IMG/VR virus record: IMGVR_UViG_3300018080_008375
Coordinates: 35,822-99,821 of that record
Source of the DNA: a virus
Strand: one strand, 5' to 3'
DNA length: 64,000 bases
Position 1 is the first letter of the stretch; each line of letters opens with the position of its first letter. A program made the position numbers and the translations under genes. The notes below the pieces were generated by a model. The model made no database searches, was not told the origin of the DNA, and saw nothing but the letters and a program-made list of their open reading frames with translations. Shown here piece after piece: positions 43,608 through 52,387 of the stretch.

Positions 43608-44077
43608 ACACCGAAGAGAAGATGGAAGAGCAAGAGGCTCTCGAAGAGCAGCAGTGGCACCATGTTGCAAAGGTTGAGAACTTGGGCGACCTTCGCCGCA
43701 GGATCAATGTCACATACGATGCTGAGGCGGTCAAGATGGCGATGGACAAAGCCACAGATCTTGTTGGAAAAAAAACGGCCGTTAAGGGGTTTCGAAGGGG
43801 CAAGGCGCCCGGCCGTTTGGTTCGCGCGTTTTGCAGCAAGGAGATAGAGGCCACAGCCAAGACCATGCTAACCCAGGAGGGATATCTGCACGCCTTGTTC
43901 GAAAACAAACTACAGTCCCTGACAGAACCAGATGTGGACCGCGCAGAGTTCAACCGGGATGGCACATTCGAATGTTCCATAGAGGTGGATGTCCGACCGA
44001 AAATTGAGTTGTCCGATATGTCGGCCTCGCGCTTACAGAGCCGGACTTCGATACCGAGGGGGTGGAGGTTCGGCTGA
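43604..44077 (+). CDS. tig: Trigger factor, N-terminal (ribosome-binding) part before frameshift
   Basis: 157 residues in this frame. Residues 20-125 match the trigger factor ribosome-binding domain: VKGFRRGKAPGRLVRAF carries the FRxGxxP signature loop, then TMLTQEGYLHALFENKLQSL and ECSIEVDVRPKIELSD. From about 44017 the frame leaves the family: the homologous continuation (YVGLALTEPDFD) is in the -1 frame. The last 20 residues are therefore off-frame. See the next entry. Confidence 0.8.
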   Translation: MNTEEKMEEQEALEEQQWHHVAKVENLGDLRRRINVTYDAEAVKMAMDKATDLVGKKTAVKGFRRGKAPGRLVRAFCSKEIEATAKTMLTQEGYLHALFENKLQSLTEPDVDRAEFNRDGTFECSIEVDVRPKIELSDMSASRLQSRTSIPRGWRFG

Positions 44078-44958
44078 TCGAGGAGTTGCGCGGCAGGTTT
44101 TCCGAAACGGAGGAGCGCGACGAGGTACAGGTTGGTCGCACGGCGATCATAGATTTCGAGACGCGCGTGGGGGACGAGGTGGTCATTTCTCAAGAGGGCC
44201 AGCCATTTATGATAAGAAGCGGCCAGCCGCTTCCGTTCGGGGAAAACCTGTGCGGGCTGAAAGTCGGAGAGGAGATTGATGAAAGGATAACACTGCCGGG
44301 CGATTTCAAGAAGCACGGCGGCAAGGAAGCCGTGGTGTCGATAACCGTGCGCAAAGTGACGGAGCAGGTGCCAGCCACGGACGAGCAGCTGGTGGAAAGG
44401 ACAGGTCTGGAGTCTTTCAACGAGATTGCGGCGCAGGTGCGGGAGCAGGCTGTGCTGCTAAAGGACCAGAATGCCAGGCAGTATCTGGAGGAGCAGGCTG
44501 TAGACGCACTCCTTGAAATGCATGACTTTGAAGTTCCGAAAAAATGGATTGACAAGGAGCAAAAATACATTTCCTCGCAGCTCGGGTTCTCTGGAACGGA
44601 CGCGGAGACAGAGGAGGAGCTGAAGAACATGGCTTTAAGGAATGTCAGGCGTGCTTTTATCATGGATGCCCTCCAGGACGCCGAGCCGTCGCTAGCAGCT
44701 ACGAAGGAGGAGCTGGACGACTTGATCAGGACCGAAGCGAAGCGCTTGAAAACTCCGGCGGTTAAACTTCGCAAGCAGCTTCAGGCGCAGGGACGCCTGG
44801 ACGAGGTACTGACGACGATCAGAAACAAGAAAATGATGGATTTTCTGCTTGCCAGCGCCAGAATAGAATCTCCGGCGCAGCAGCAGGACGGCCAGGATTC
44901 AGGCGCGGAAGAGGTGACCCATGTCGAATTCGAGCCGATGCCGATAGAAGAGGAGTAG
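44062..44958 (+). CDS. tig: Trigger factor, PPIase and C-terminal parts after frameshift
   Basis: 298 residues in the -1 frame, from a GTG with no clear ribosome site. It continues trigger factor with LIEELRGRFSE, the FKBP-like domain (RTAIIDFETRVGDEVV, GQPLPFGENLCGLKVGEEIDERI) and the helical C-terminus. The homologous stretch in this frame begins at 44017 (YVGLALTEPDF). Joined with the upstream part at codon GAT 44015-44017 it gives a full trigger factor of about 451 residues. A single missing T would also explain the break. Confidence 0.8.
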   Translation: MEVRLIEELRGRFSETEERDEVQVGRTAIIDFETRVGDEVVISQEGQPFMIRSGQPLPFGENLCGLKVGEEIDERITLPGDFKKHGGKEAVVSITVRKVTEQVPATDEQLVERTGLESFNEIAAQVREQAVLLKDQNARQYLEEQAVDALLEMHDFEVPKKWIDKEQKYISSQLGFSGTDAETEEELKNMALRNVRRAFIMDALQDAEPSLAATKEELDDLIRTEAKRLKTPAVKLRKQLQAQGRLDEVLTTIRNKKMMDFLLASARIESPAQQQDGQDSGAEEVTHVEFEPMPIEEE

Positions 44959-44963
44959 GAAAA

Positions 44964-45176
44964 ATGGCGAAGAACCCGAAGGTGCAGCCCGTACAGGGCT
45001 TCAAGGTCAAGGATTTCGTGAGCAAAAAAGATACGCTTGAACTAAAGCTGATTGCCGACAAGGAAGATGTGAGGGCCGGGACCATGGATCTTGGAGATGT
45101 GCTTGGAATGCTTGAGCTACACCAAACATCGGACTATACGGTCGAATTGGCTTTGGTGAAACGGGACGAGGAATGA
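44964..45176 (+). CDS. Small hypothetical protein
   Basis: 70 residues, six bases after trigger factor: KNPKVQPVQGFKVKDFVSKKDTLELKLIADKEDVRAG. Charged alpha/beta pattern with no motif. Its last bases overlap the next gene (ATGA). Confidence 0.55.
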   Translation: MAKNPKVQPVQGFKVKDFVSKKDTLELKLIADKEDVRAGTMDLGDVLGMLELHQTSDYTVELALVKRDEE

Positions 45177-45481
45177 CGGGCGGATGGAGGCGCCGCCGCG
45201 GGCGGTGCGCCTCCGGATGCCAGTCGTTCGCTTACGATCTGGATGAAAGGGTCGGAGAGGATATCCTTCCGTTTCTTGAGCGTTTTGGAAAGCCGGTCCT
45301 GCCTTTTGGGAGCACATCGCTCCTGAAAGTCAGGGGACCGGCTTTTTTCATTACCGGCATAAAGCATCTGAAGGAAATCAGGCTTGTGGCGGATCGGGGG
45401 ATCGATCCGGAGACATACCTGACTGAGTTAGAGGAAGCGTTGACCGAATGGGTAGGATTTAGGAAAGGCACAGTTGAATAA
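45173..45481 (+). CDS. Small hypothetical protein before DNA polymerase
   Basis: 102 residues. The N-terminus is basic (RRRRGRC); the middle has FLERFGKPVLPFGSTSLLKVRGPAFFITGIKH; the C-terminus is helical and acidic. The stop shares a base with the polymerase start (TAATG), so both are translated together. No family recognised. Confidence 0.52.
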   Translation: MTGGWRRRRGRCASGCQSFAYDLDERVGEDILPFLERFGKPVLPFGSTSLLKVRGPAFFITGIKHLKEIRLVADRGIDPETYLTELEEALTEWVGFRKGTVE

Positions 45482-48400
45482 TGGCATTCGCAAACCTGCA
45501 TGTTCATACGAGCATGGGGTCCATGCAGGACTCTCTGATAGAAATAGGCGCACTTTTCGACCGGGCGACCGAAATGGGGCAGGATTCCGTGGCCGTTACG
45601 GACCACGGGACAATGGCTGCGGTTTATGACGGGTGGAAGCAGTGGAAGCGCACCGGGGTAAAGTTCATACCGGGCTGCGAGGGGTACTTCGTACATCATT
45701 ACGGCAAGTCGGAAAAGGATTTCGGCGGACGGAAGAAGATGGCTTTCGAGACCAGGAAGCATATCACGCTGCTTGCTTCGAACCAGGAGGGGTACCGCAG
45801 CCTGCTGAAGGCCAGCTATGAGGCGTACAAGCAGCGCGAGGTAAGCATGGGACAGGTGTTTCCGCGCCTCGGCTGGGAGATCCTGGCGAACCATAACAGA
45901 GGAATAATATGCCTGTCGGGCTGCGGCGCCGGCATTGTTGCCGAGAAGCTGATGCTGGGCGACGCGGAAGGCGCCGAGGAGATGGTGTCGCGCCTGTCAG
46001 AGCTGTTTCCGGGCAGGCTGTACCTGGAGCTGCAGCCGCATCACATCAAAGATGTCCGCATCGACCAGGAGCTGATCAACGAGGGCCTGATAGAGATATC
46101 GCGCAAGCTCGGAATACCCTTGGTGGCGACCGCCGATTCTCATTACCTGACGCGCGACGAGTACAAGTACCACGAGATGCTTCTCGCCATCAGGTCGAAA
46201 AAGGCGCTGGGCGACGACAGGAGGCTTTCGTACGGCGTCGACGAATTCTATCTGAAGTCCGAAGAGGAGGTGTTCTCGTTCCTGGCCGAGCACTACGGCA
46301 GGGACGTAGCTGTTGAAGCCGTCGGAAACGCCCAGGAGATTGCCGACAGGTGCGAGGAGCCGACCTATCTTGAGCCGTCCGGCAACCATCTTCCGGTATT
46401 CCCGTGCCAGGACGAGCCGGACTACCAGGAGTTCTTGGAATGGAAGTCGAAAAGCGGGTCCGACAGCCTCGACGAGGCGGCCGCCTTCATGCGCTTCAGG
46501 TGCTTCAAGGGGTTCCGGGACAGGTTCTCGCACCTCGGCGCGGACGACCGGAGGAAATACTGGGACCGCATAAAATACGAGGTTGGCATACTTGAGAAGA
46601 ACAGCTTCTCAAGCTACATGCTGGTGGTGTCCGACTACATACGCTGGGCCAAGCGCAACGGGATTGTCGTCGGGTGCGGGCGCGGAAGCGTCGGCGGGTC
46701 GCTTGTTGCGCATCTTCTGGACATCCACGGCGTCGATCCGTTCGAGTACGGGCTGCTGTTCGAAAGGTTCCAGAACGCCGAGAAGAAAAGCCTGCCGGAC
46801 ATCGACACGGACTTCGCCTCTGCCGGAAGGGACGCGGTCGAGGGCTATGTCAGGGAGAAGTACGGCTACGACAACTGCGCTCTCGTCTCCAACCTCACCA
46901 CCTACAAACCAAAGAACACCATAGACGATGTCGCCAGGTCCCTGCGGATAGGCGACGATCCGTCGAACCCGGACAAGAAGAACTACTTTTTCATCGCCAA
47001 GCTGATCAAGGACTCGATTCCGGAGGACGCCGACGATTACGACGAGGCGCTGGAAAAGTCCCCCAAGTTCAAAGAGTACATGGAAAAGTACCCGGACCTG
47101 CTGGACTATTCCAGAAGGCTCCTGGGCGTGGAGAAGGGCTATTCCACGCACGCCGCCGGCATGGTGGTGTCCAACATTCCGATAGCCGAGTTCGCCCCGC
47201 TGAGGATCGACAAGAACGGCATCGTTGCCGTGCAGTTCGAAAAGGAGCGATGCGAGGAGAACGGCCTTGTCAAGATGGATTTCCTGGGCCTGTCGACGCT
47301 CGACGTGATCGGCGGTGCGCTGAAGAACATAGAAAGGCTTGGCGAGAACGGACCGTCCTGCGTCGACGACATTCCAATCGACGATGCCGAGACGTACGAG
47401 ATGATCTCCGGCGGGCAGACCAAGTGCGTTTTCCAGCTGGGTCAGACATCCATGATGTCCGCGCTGTGTAAGAGGGTCAAGCCGAAGAACATCTTCGACA
47501 TCGCCATAGTCAACGCGCTGGGCAGGCCGTCGTCCGGCGAGCGCGTCCTTCCGGACGGGACGGTCTACAGCGAGCGCATAGAGTATGTTGCGCGCAGGGA
47601 CGGCGAGAAGCCGGTGACGTACATCCATCCCAGCCTGAAGTGCCTGGAGGAGACGTTCGGCCTCTGTATCATGGAGGAGCAGCTGATGGGCGTTGCCCAG
47701 CACTGCGCCGGGTGGGACCTGAACAAGACCGACAAGCTGCGCAAGTTCACAAAGAAGAAGGACCCCAAGCTGGCCGCCAAGATCTCCCCGGGGTTCATCG
47801 AGGACGTTAGAAAACACCTCGGCGTGGACGAGGAACTCGCATCGCGCATCTGGAAGGACATCGTCGAGATGTTTTCAGGATACGGCTTCAACCGCTCGCA
47901 CGCTGTGTTCTATTCCATCAACGGATACTACACGGCCTACCTGAAGAAGCACCATCCTGCCGCCCTCCTGGCATCGAAGCTGTCCGTTGAAATCATGCGC
48001 AACAGCATTACAAGCAACGACGAGATTGCTCGCGCCAAGCAGGAGTGCCGCAGGTTCGGCATCAAGATCGTGCCGCCGGATGTCAACCAGAGCGGAGCCG
48101 GATACGACGTGCTGGACTCCAAGACCATTGTGATGGGTTTGGCCGCCATCGGCGGCCTGGGAGAGAAGGCCGTGTCCAACATCGTAGAGAACCAACCGTA
48201 CGAGTCGTTTGTCGACTTTCTTGTGCGGACGAACGCAAGGATCGTCAACAAGTCGAAGATCGAGGCGCTGGCCAAGGCCGGCTGCTTTTCATGCTTCGGC
48301 GTGACGCGCAAGTTTGCGCACGACGAGGGAAAGAGCACCAGGGAGAAGGTAGGTAGGTTTCTAAAGAAGCGCGAGAAGGATGGTTACGATGTTGAAAGCT

Positions 48401-48867
48401 CTATTGCCGAGTTTCCCTTTTATCCAGGTCAGAGCGAATGGAGCACGAAAGAGCTGCTTTCGCACGAATGCGATGTTGTTGGCGAATGCCTGTCCGGAAG
48501 CCTGAACGATCTGTACAACGGTTTTTTCGGGGGGTACAATGTGACGCCACTGTCGAAGCTCGTCGCAATGCCAAACAGGGCGCACCTTGTTGTTGAGGTT
48601 TTGGTCAAGTCGGCAACCAGGGAGTTCACAATCAAGAAAAAGGGCAGGAACTTTGGGAAAAAGATGATTAAATACAATGTTGAGGACATTGAGGGCACGG
48701 CGACGGAACTGACGGTGTGGCCGCAGCAGTATGCGGTCGCCAAGAAGCTGCTGAAGGATAACACTCCGATCAGGGCAACATGCCAAGTGAGCGACTTCAA
48801 CGGGCAGAAAACGCTGATGCTGATGGGATTTCAGGCGATTTACGGAGTGAAAGATGGAATCAAATAA
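45481..48867 (+). CDS. dnaE: DNA polymerase III alpha subunit (DnaE type)
   Basis: 1128 residues, full DnaE length. PHP domain starts with N-L-H7-V-H9. The polymerase palm has GCGRGSVGGSLVAHLL and the catalytic pair D440-I-D442 in LPDIDTDF; FGLCIMEEQLM, MFSGYGFNRSHAVFYS and a C-terminal OB-like region follow. It replicates phage DNA as the catalytic C-family polymerase. Phages usually carry family A or B enzymes, so a C-family copy is notable. No clamp-loader genes are in the window. Confidence 0.96.
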   Translation: MAFANLHVHTSMGSMQDSLIEIGALFDRATEMGQDSVAVTDHGTMAAVYDGWKQWKRTGVKFIPGCEGYFVHHYGKSEKDFGGRKKMAFETRKHITLLASNQEGYRSLLKASYEAYKQREVSMGQVFPRLGWEILANHNRGIICLSGCGAGIVAEKLMLGDAEGAEEMVSRLSELFPGRLYLELQPHHIKDVRIDQELINEGLIEISRKLGIPLVATADSHYLTRDEYKYHEMLLAIRSKKALGDDRRLSYGVDEFYLKSEEEVFSFLAEHYGRDVAVEAVGNAQEIADRCEEPTYLEPSGNHLPVFPCQDEPDYQEFLEWKSKSGSDSLDEAAAFMRFRCFKGFRDRFSHLGADDRRKYWDRIKYEVGILEKNSFSSYMLVVSDYIRWAKRNGIVVGCGRGSVGGSLVAHLLDIHGVDPFEYGLLFERFQNAEKKSLPDIDTDFASAGRDAVEGYVREKYGYDNCALVSNLTTYKPKNTIDDVARSLRIGDDPSNPDKKNYFFIAKLIKDSIPEDADDYDEALEKSPKFKEYMEKYPDLLDYSRRLLGVEKGYSTHAAGMVVSNIPIAEFAPLRIDKNGIVAVQFEKERCEENGLVKMDFLGLSTLDVIGGALKNIERLGENGPSCVDDIPIDDAETYEMISGGQTKCVFQLGQTSMMSALCKRVKPKNIFDIAIVNALGRPSSGERVLPDGTVYSERIEYVARRDGEKPVTYIHPSLKCLEETFGLCIMEEQLMGVAQHCAGWDLNKTDKLRKFTKKKDPKLAAKISPGFIEDVRKHLGVDEELASRIWKDIVEMFSGYGFNRSHAVFYSINGYYTAYLKKHHPAALLASKLSVEIMRNSITSNDEIARAKQECRRFGIKIVPPDVNQSGAGYDVLDSKTIVMGLAAIGGLGEKAVSNIVENQPYESFVDFLVRTNARIVNKSKIEALAKAGCFSCFGVTRKFAHDEGKSTREKVGRFLKKREKDGYDVESSIAEFPFYPGQSEWSTKELLSHECDVVGECLSGSLNDLYNGFFGGYNVTPLSKLVAMPNRAHLVVEVLVKSATREFTIKKKGRNFGKKMIKYNVEDIEGTATELTVWPQQYAVAKKLLKDNTPIRATCQVSDFNGQKTLMLMGFQAIYGVKDGIK

Positions 48868-49252
48868 GATTTTGGAAACACTGATGAAGGCAAGGCTAAA
48901 CGGGAGACAGTGCTCGAATTTTCTGCGGTTTTTGTCTGCCGCGCGCAAGCATCATCTGGAAATGCGCGGTCTTAGGTACTATGATGCGTCATGGATGATA
49001 TCGTATTGGAACGGCAAGGTCCTGGCAGATCTTCAGATTTTTGAAAAAGCAGCAACACTAGTGATTACAAGAATTTCCAGCGATATGATGGTCGATATTG
49101 AGCTTAGCAGGCGTTTCGACAGCATAGACTGTATGAACCTGATTGCCGGCACGATTGCCAAACATATCAAAAAAAAGACCTTGACATTACAGCAGCCTCC
49201 GCATAACTTGTCTTCAGGAGGAGACAGATGCGTTGCGCAAATTGTGACATAG
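48854..49252 (+). CDS. Hypothetical protein
   Basis: 132 residues, start inside the end of dnaE. Contains SNKILETLMKARLNGRQCSNFLRFLSAARKHHLEMRGL and a beta-rich middle. Overlaps the following zinc-finger gene by 25 bases. No family recognised. Confidence 0.52.
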   Translation: MESNKILETLMKARLNGRQCSNFLRFLSAARKHHLEMRGLRYYDASWMISYWNGKVLADLQIFEKAATLVITRISSDMMVDIELSRRFDSIDCMNLIAGTIAKHIKKKTLTLQQPPHNLSSGGDRCVAQIVT

Positions 49253-49848
49253 AGATATCCCCAGAATTTTCGCATGCTTTCAGGCGCAACGAGTGCCCGG
49301 CATGCGGCGAGGAGATCCTCGACGAGGAGTCCCTGGCTATGATGGACGACATCAAGGAAACGATCTTGTCCGAAGTGCGCCTGAGGGACGAAGCAGTGGC
49401 GCGCATAGCGCTTGCGCTCGTCACCAACTATTCCGTTTCTCCGCTCGGGAGCGCAGCTCCCATGGCAAAGCGGGTGGCAAAGCATGCTCCGGCGGCCAAA
49501 AGGCCGCCCAACGAGGGCGTGATACGGCAGAAGGATCTTGTCGACGAAGGCGGCTCGCTCCTTTCGGAAGAGGAGCAGATGCGCATTTTCGAAGAGCGCG
49601 TAAAGGCGAGATACAATGTGGAGCTGGCTGGAGACAATGTTGTCAGCGCAAAGAAGAAGGACCTTTCTCCCGAACTGAAGCAGCTCAGCAGCGCCCTATC
49701 AAAGGAGCTTGTGAGCGATTCAGAAATGCTCAACAGCCCCGTGCTTGAGGCGCACAGGGCGGAGCGCCTTGCCAAGCAGCAGCGCAACCAGGTGAGCGGT
49801 CCGCCAAGCGCCAGGGCTGGCGCGATGGTGAGCCGGGCGGAGCCCTGA
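49228..49848 (+). CDS. Zinc-finger hypothetical protein
   Basis: 206 residues. C3-A-N-C6 and C23-P-A-C26 form an N-terminal zinc ribbon (RCANCDIEISPEF...ECPACGEEIL). The rest is helical, with an Ala/Pro-rich linker and a C-terminal stretch rich in Ser, Pro and Arg. AGGAGGAG lies before the ATG. It sits in a run of small genes between dnaE and the ssDNA-binding protein, so a replication role is possible. Confidence 0.62.
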   Translation: MRCANCDIEISPEFSHAFRRNECPACGEEILDEESLAMMDDIKETILSEVRLRDEAVARIALALVTNYSVSPLGSAAPMAKRVAKHAPAAKRPPNEGVIRQKDLVDEGGSLLSEEEQMRIFEERVKARYNVELAGDNVVSAKKKDLSPELKQLSSALSKELVSDSEMLNSPVLEAHRAERLAKQQRNQVSGPPSARAGAMVSRAEP

Positions 49849-50135
49849 TGCCATTCAGGATCGTCGACCACAAGAAGGTCGACATGACTGATGAGGAGCA
49901 TGCCTATTACAGGAAGCTGGTCAACGCTTTCGAGGACGGACCGTCCAGCTTCCGCGACCTGTTCGATGTCGATGCCGACGGGTGTATAAGCTTCATCAGG
50001 CCTCCGGTGGGAAGGCAGGTGCCGTGGGCCGTGATAATTTTCCTGCAGAACCTTATGATCAACCAGCACGAGCGCCGGAGAGACGCGATACTTGAACAGC
50101 GCTTGGCGGAAATCGAGAGGAGATTGTCGGAATGA
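49848..50135 (+). CDS. Small hypothetical protein
   Basis: 95 residues, coupled to both neighbours (TGATG and ATGA). FRIVDHKKVDMTDEEHAYYRKLVNAFEDG and VGRQVPWAVIIFLQNLMINQHERRRD show one moderately hydrophobic helix, then a charged C-terminal helix. Similar short proteins occur in phages; no function known. Confidence 0.55.
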   Translation: MPFRIVDHKKVDMTDEEHAYYRKLVNAFEDGPSSFRDLFDVDADGCISFIRPPVGRQVPWAVIIFLQNLMINQHERRRDAILEQRLAEIERRLSE

Positions 50136-50635
50136 CCAAACTGGGAGACGTTCTTGAGTTCGGCACGTTCGATCCAGAGGGCATGGACGTGTCGGAGCTT
50201 CAAGAGCTTTCGAAAAACATACCCAAGGACGGCCATGTGGATGTGGCGATCGCCGAGAACCTGGCGGTGCAGTTCCTGCGCGGAGCTGACAGGTGCTCGG
50301 AGATGATAGGGAAGCTCACCTGGTGGCTGGCTAGAAAAAAAGACGCCAGCCGCAGGGAGTACCAGATGGCGGCGCTTGTGCGCGCCAAGGGTCAGGGGTA
50401 CAAGTCCGCCGCGGAGAAGAAGCTGTACGCCGACGGCGACGATAAGTATCTGGACGCCTGCGCCGACGTCAGCAAGGCCGAGGCGATGCTGCAGTGGTGC
50501 AAGAACAAGCATTCAAGCCTCGTGAGCGCGCATTATCTCATGAAACAGATCGCCAGGGGCGAAGAGGGGCACGGACGCGCGTCTAATGTGACCGTGGGCA
50601 GCGGACCACTCTCGCACGGCGAGCAGCAGTGGTAG
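50132..50635 (+). CDS. Hypothetical helical protein
   Basis: 167 residues, mostly alpha-helical and charged (LTWWLARKKDASRREYQMAALVRAKG, ADVSKAEAMLQWCKNKHSSLVSAHYLMKQIARGE), resembling small recombination-mediator or replication accessory helices (weak analogy). It is translated with the previous gene. Confidence 0.55.
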   Translation: MTKLGDVLEFGTFDPEGMDVSELQELSKNIPKDGHVDVAIAENLAVQFLRGADRCSEMIGKLTWWLARKKDASRREYQMAALVRAKGQGYKSAAEKKLYADGDDKYLDACADVSKAEAMLQWCKNKHSSLVSAHYLMKQIARGEEGHGRASNVTVGSGPLSHGEQQW

Positions 50636-50646
50636 GAAGAAAAAAA

Positions 50647-50943
50647 ATGCCAATCATAGAAGCAAACAAGTCGGACATCCTTAACCCGCGCGTGCCGGTG
50701 GCGCCAGCGCACCTGTATGCGGCGCACATGGCGTCGAAGAAGTTTCCGGGCCAGTATTTCGTGGTTGTTAAGAAGCAGGTGGACTGGCATCAATCGTATT
50801 TCCACGGCGTGGGCTACTGGACCGACACACATCCCAACAAGGAGGGCGCATCGCCGCCGGACCACGGCGAAGTTAAGGACGCCTACATCCCGTGGCACAA
50901 CATTACATTCATCGAAAACACACAGTACCGCTACCACGGGTAG
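50647..50943 (+). CDS. Small hypothetical protein
   Basis: 98 residues after GTAGGAAG: PIIEANKSDILNPRVPVAPAHLYAAHMASKKFPGQYFVVVKKQ. It has histidine- and tryptophan-rich patches (VDWHQSYFHGVGYW, YIPWHNITFIENTQYRYHG). No assigned family. The 99-base gap after it (50944-51042) shows no gene. Confidence 0.52.
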   Translation: MPIIEANKSDILNPRVPVAPAHLYAAHMASKKFPGQYFVVVKKQVDWHQSYFHGVGYWTDTHPNKEGASPPDHGEVKDAYIPWHNITFIENTQYRYHG

Positions 50944-51042
50944 CGGGGCGGGCAAGTTCGACGCCGAAAAGCAGGAAGAAAAATCCATCAGGCGCCCGAT
51001 AGAGCCCAAGAGAGGCCAAGGGCAATCACGGAGGAAAAAAAA

Positions 51043-51705
51043 ATGACAGAGTACAAGTACGGAGAACTGGCAGACTGGAACGACGCGGATACCAAGAGCC
51101 GCAGCGATTTCATGAGGCTGACGCAGGGTGACAACATCGTCAGGATTTTCACCCTTCCATTCCAGTTTCATGTGTGCTGGGTGAAGGACGCATCGGGAGC
51201 GAACCGCAAGCTCAGGAGCGCACTCAAGGATTGCCCGCTCATCAAGCGCGGTGAGAAGCTCCAGACGCGGTGGATGCTCGGCGTTATCAACCGCGAGACC
51301 AACAGCGCCGAGATTCTTGAGATCGGAAGTCAGATTTACAACGGAATTAAGAAGCTGATCAACGACGGCGCGTGGGGCGACCCGCGAAAGTACGATCTCA
51401 ATATCGTGCGCGGAAAGCCGAACGACAATCCGCTGTACACGGTCCATCCGCGTCCGCCAACGGAGCTTTCAGACGCCGACAAGGCAATGGTCGAGGAATT
51501 CATGGGCAATACCGAACTCGGCAAAATGACCCAGCCGCCCACTGCTGAGGAAGTTTCACAGCGGCTGGCCGAGATCGACGGTCTTCAGCCGCCGCAGCGG
51601 GGAGGAAACGGCTCCCAGCAGCAGCGGCAGCAGCAGGACAATCAGTCTCAACAGCAGCCCCCGATCGACGAAAATACATTCAACTTCGATCAGGACCAGT
51701 TGTAG
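51043..51705 (+). CDS. Single-stranded DNA-binding protein (gp32-like)
   Basis: 220 residues. An OB-like core contains FMRLTQGDNIVRIFTLPFQFHVCWVKDASG and LQTRWMLGVINRETNSAEILEIGSQIYNGIKKL, the pattern of phage ssDNA-binding proteins. A Gln-rich linker (QQQRQQQDNQSQQQ) and an acidic tail (IDENTFNFDQDQL) match the usual SSB tail that recruits partners. It coats ssDNA in replication and recombination. A perfect terminator follows. Confidence 0.75.
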   Translation: MTEYKYGELADWNDADTKSRSDFMRLTQGDNIVRIFTLPFQFHVCWVKDASGANRKLRSALKDCPLIKRGEKLQTRWMLGVINRETNSAEILEIGSQIYNGIKKLINDGAWGDPRKYDLNIVRGKPNDNPLYTVHPRPPTELSDADKAMVEEFMGNTELGKMTQPPTAEEVSQRLAEIDGLQPPQRGGNGSQQQRQQQDNQSQQQPPIDENTFNFDQDQL

Positions 51706-51714
51706 CCAGAACGA

Positions 51715-51750
51715 CCCGCCGGCGAAGTGGTCGTCGCCGGCGGGCTTTTT
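51715..51750 (+). terminator. Strong rho-independent terminator
   Basis: CCCGCCGGCGA (51715-51725) pairs perfectly with TCGCCGGCGGG (51734-51744) around an 8-base loop, followed by CTTTTT. It ends the ssDNA-binding-protein transcript; the next gene starts only 5 bases later, so read-through or a separate message is needed for what follows. Confidence 0.9.
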
Positions 51751-51754
51751 CAAC

Positions 51755-52387
51755 ATGGAGAAGACTATTTCAGCCAATCTTGTGGACATCGGACCGAAGT
51801 ACAAGGCATGGTACTTCGAATCCAGCCCTCCGCGCCTCGAAGTGGCGATCACATTCGATGCTGACAATTACAGCCGCAAGCTGCTGTTCCGGCTTATGGA
51901 CATTACGCATAGCCACGGATTCGCCTGCGCCGCCCCCCGCTTCGTAGAAGATGCCGAAGGAGAGCAGCAGATGCTCTTCAGCATAGGCACCAACCTTCCA
52001 TCATCAAGGTCACTCAAAAAATACTCCAAAAAGCTGTGCGCGTGCCTGGACGATGTGTTTGCGTTCAATGACGAGTTTGTTCGCCAGCTAGACTTTTCGC
52101 TTCTGGACATGTCCATGTTCGACGGCGTGGACCTGTACGAGTTCGATCCAATGACAATGGCCACGATTCGCGACCAGCACTACAGCGGATCGTGGGACGA
52201 GTTCAGGCAGGACATGCTTGATGACGACCGGAAGGACGACGCGGAGCTGATAGACAGGTGCGAAAAGTTCGAGAAGGTCAACGAAAAGGACATGGCGCTT
52301 GTGGGGGCGCATCTTGAGCATCTTCTGGACCACATGCTGGTGCGCGATGCGGAGGAGCAGGAGTCCGGAGAGAGAGAAGTAAACTGA
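51755..52387 (+). CDS. Hypothetical protein
   Basis: 210 residues, start 5 bases after the terminator. The N-terminal 80 residues are beta-rich, and the C-terminal third is acidic and helical (DDDRKDDAELIDRCEKFEKVNEKD). No family recognised. Coupled to ruvC by TGATG. Confidence 0.55.
   Translation: MEKTISANLVDIGPKYKAWYFESSPPRLEVAITFDADNYSRKLLFRLMDITHSHGFACAAPRFVEDAEGEQQMLFSIGTNLPSSRSLKKYSKKLCACLDDVFAFNDEFVRQLDFSLLDMSMFDGVDLYEFDPMTMATIRDQHYSGSWDEFRQDMLDDDRKDDAELIDRCEKFEKVNEKDMALVGAHLEHLLDHMLVRDAEEQESGEREVN

Noticed and set aside
44010-44025. Programmed -1 slippery site in trigger factor
   Set aside because: TCCGATATGTCGG has no X-XXY-YYZ heptamer; a lost base or real mutation is simpler.
46609-47817. 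402-codon antisense frame
   Set aside because: Fully inside the polymerase gene, which has all catalytic motifs. The antisense protein has biased composition and no ribosome site.
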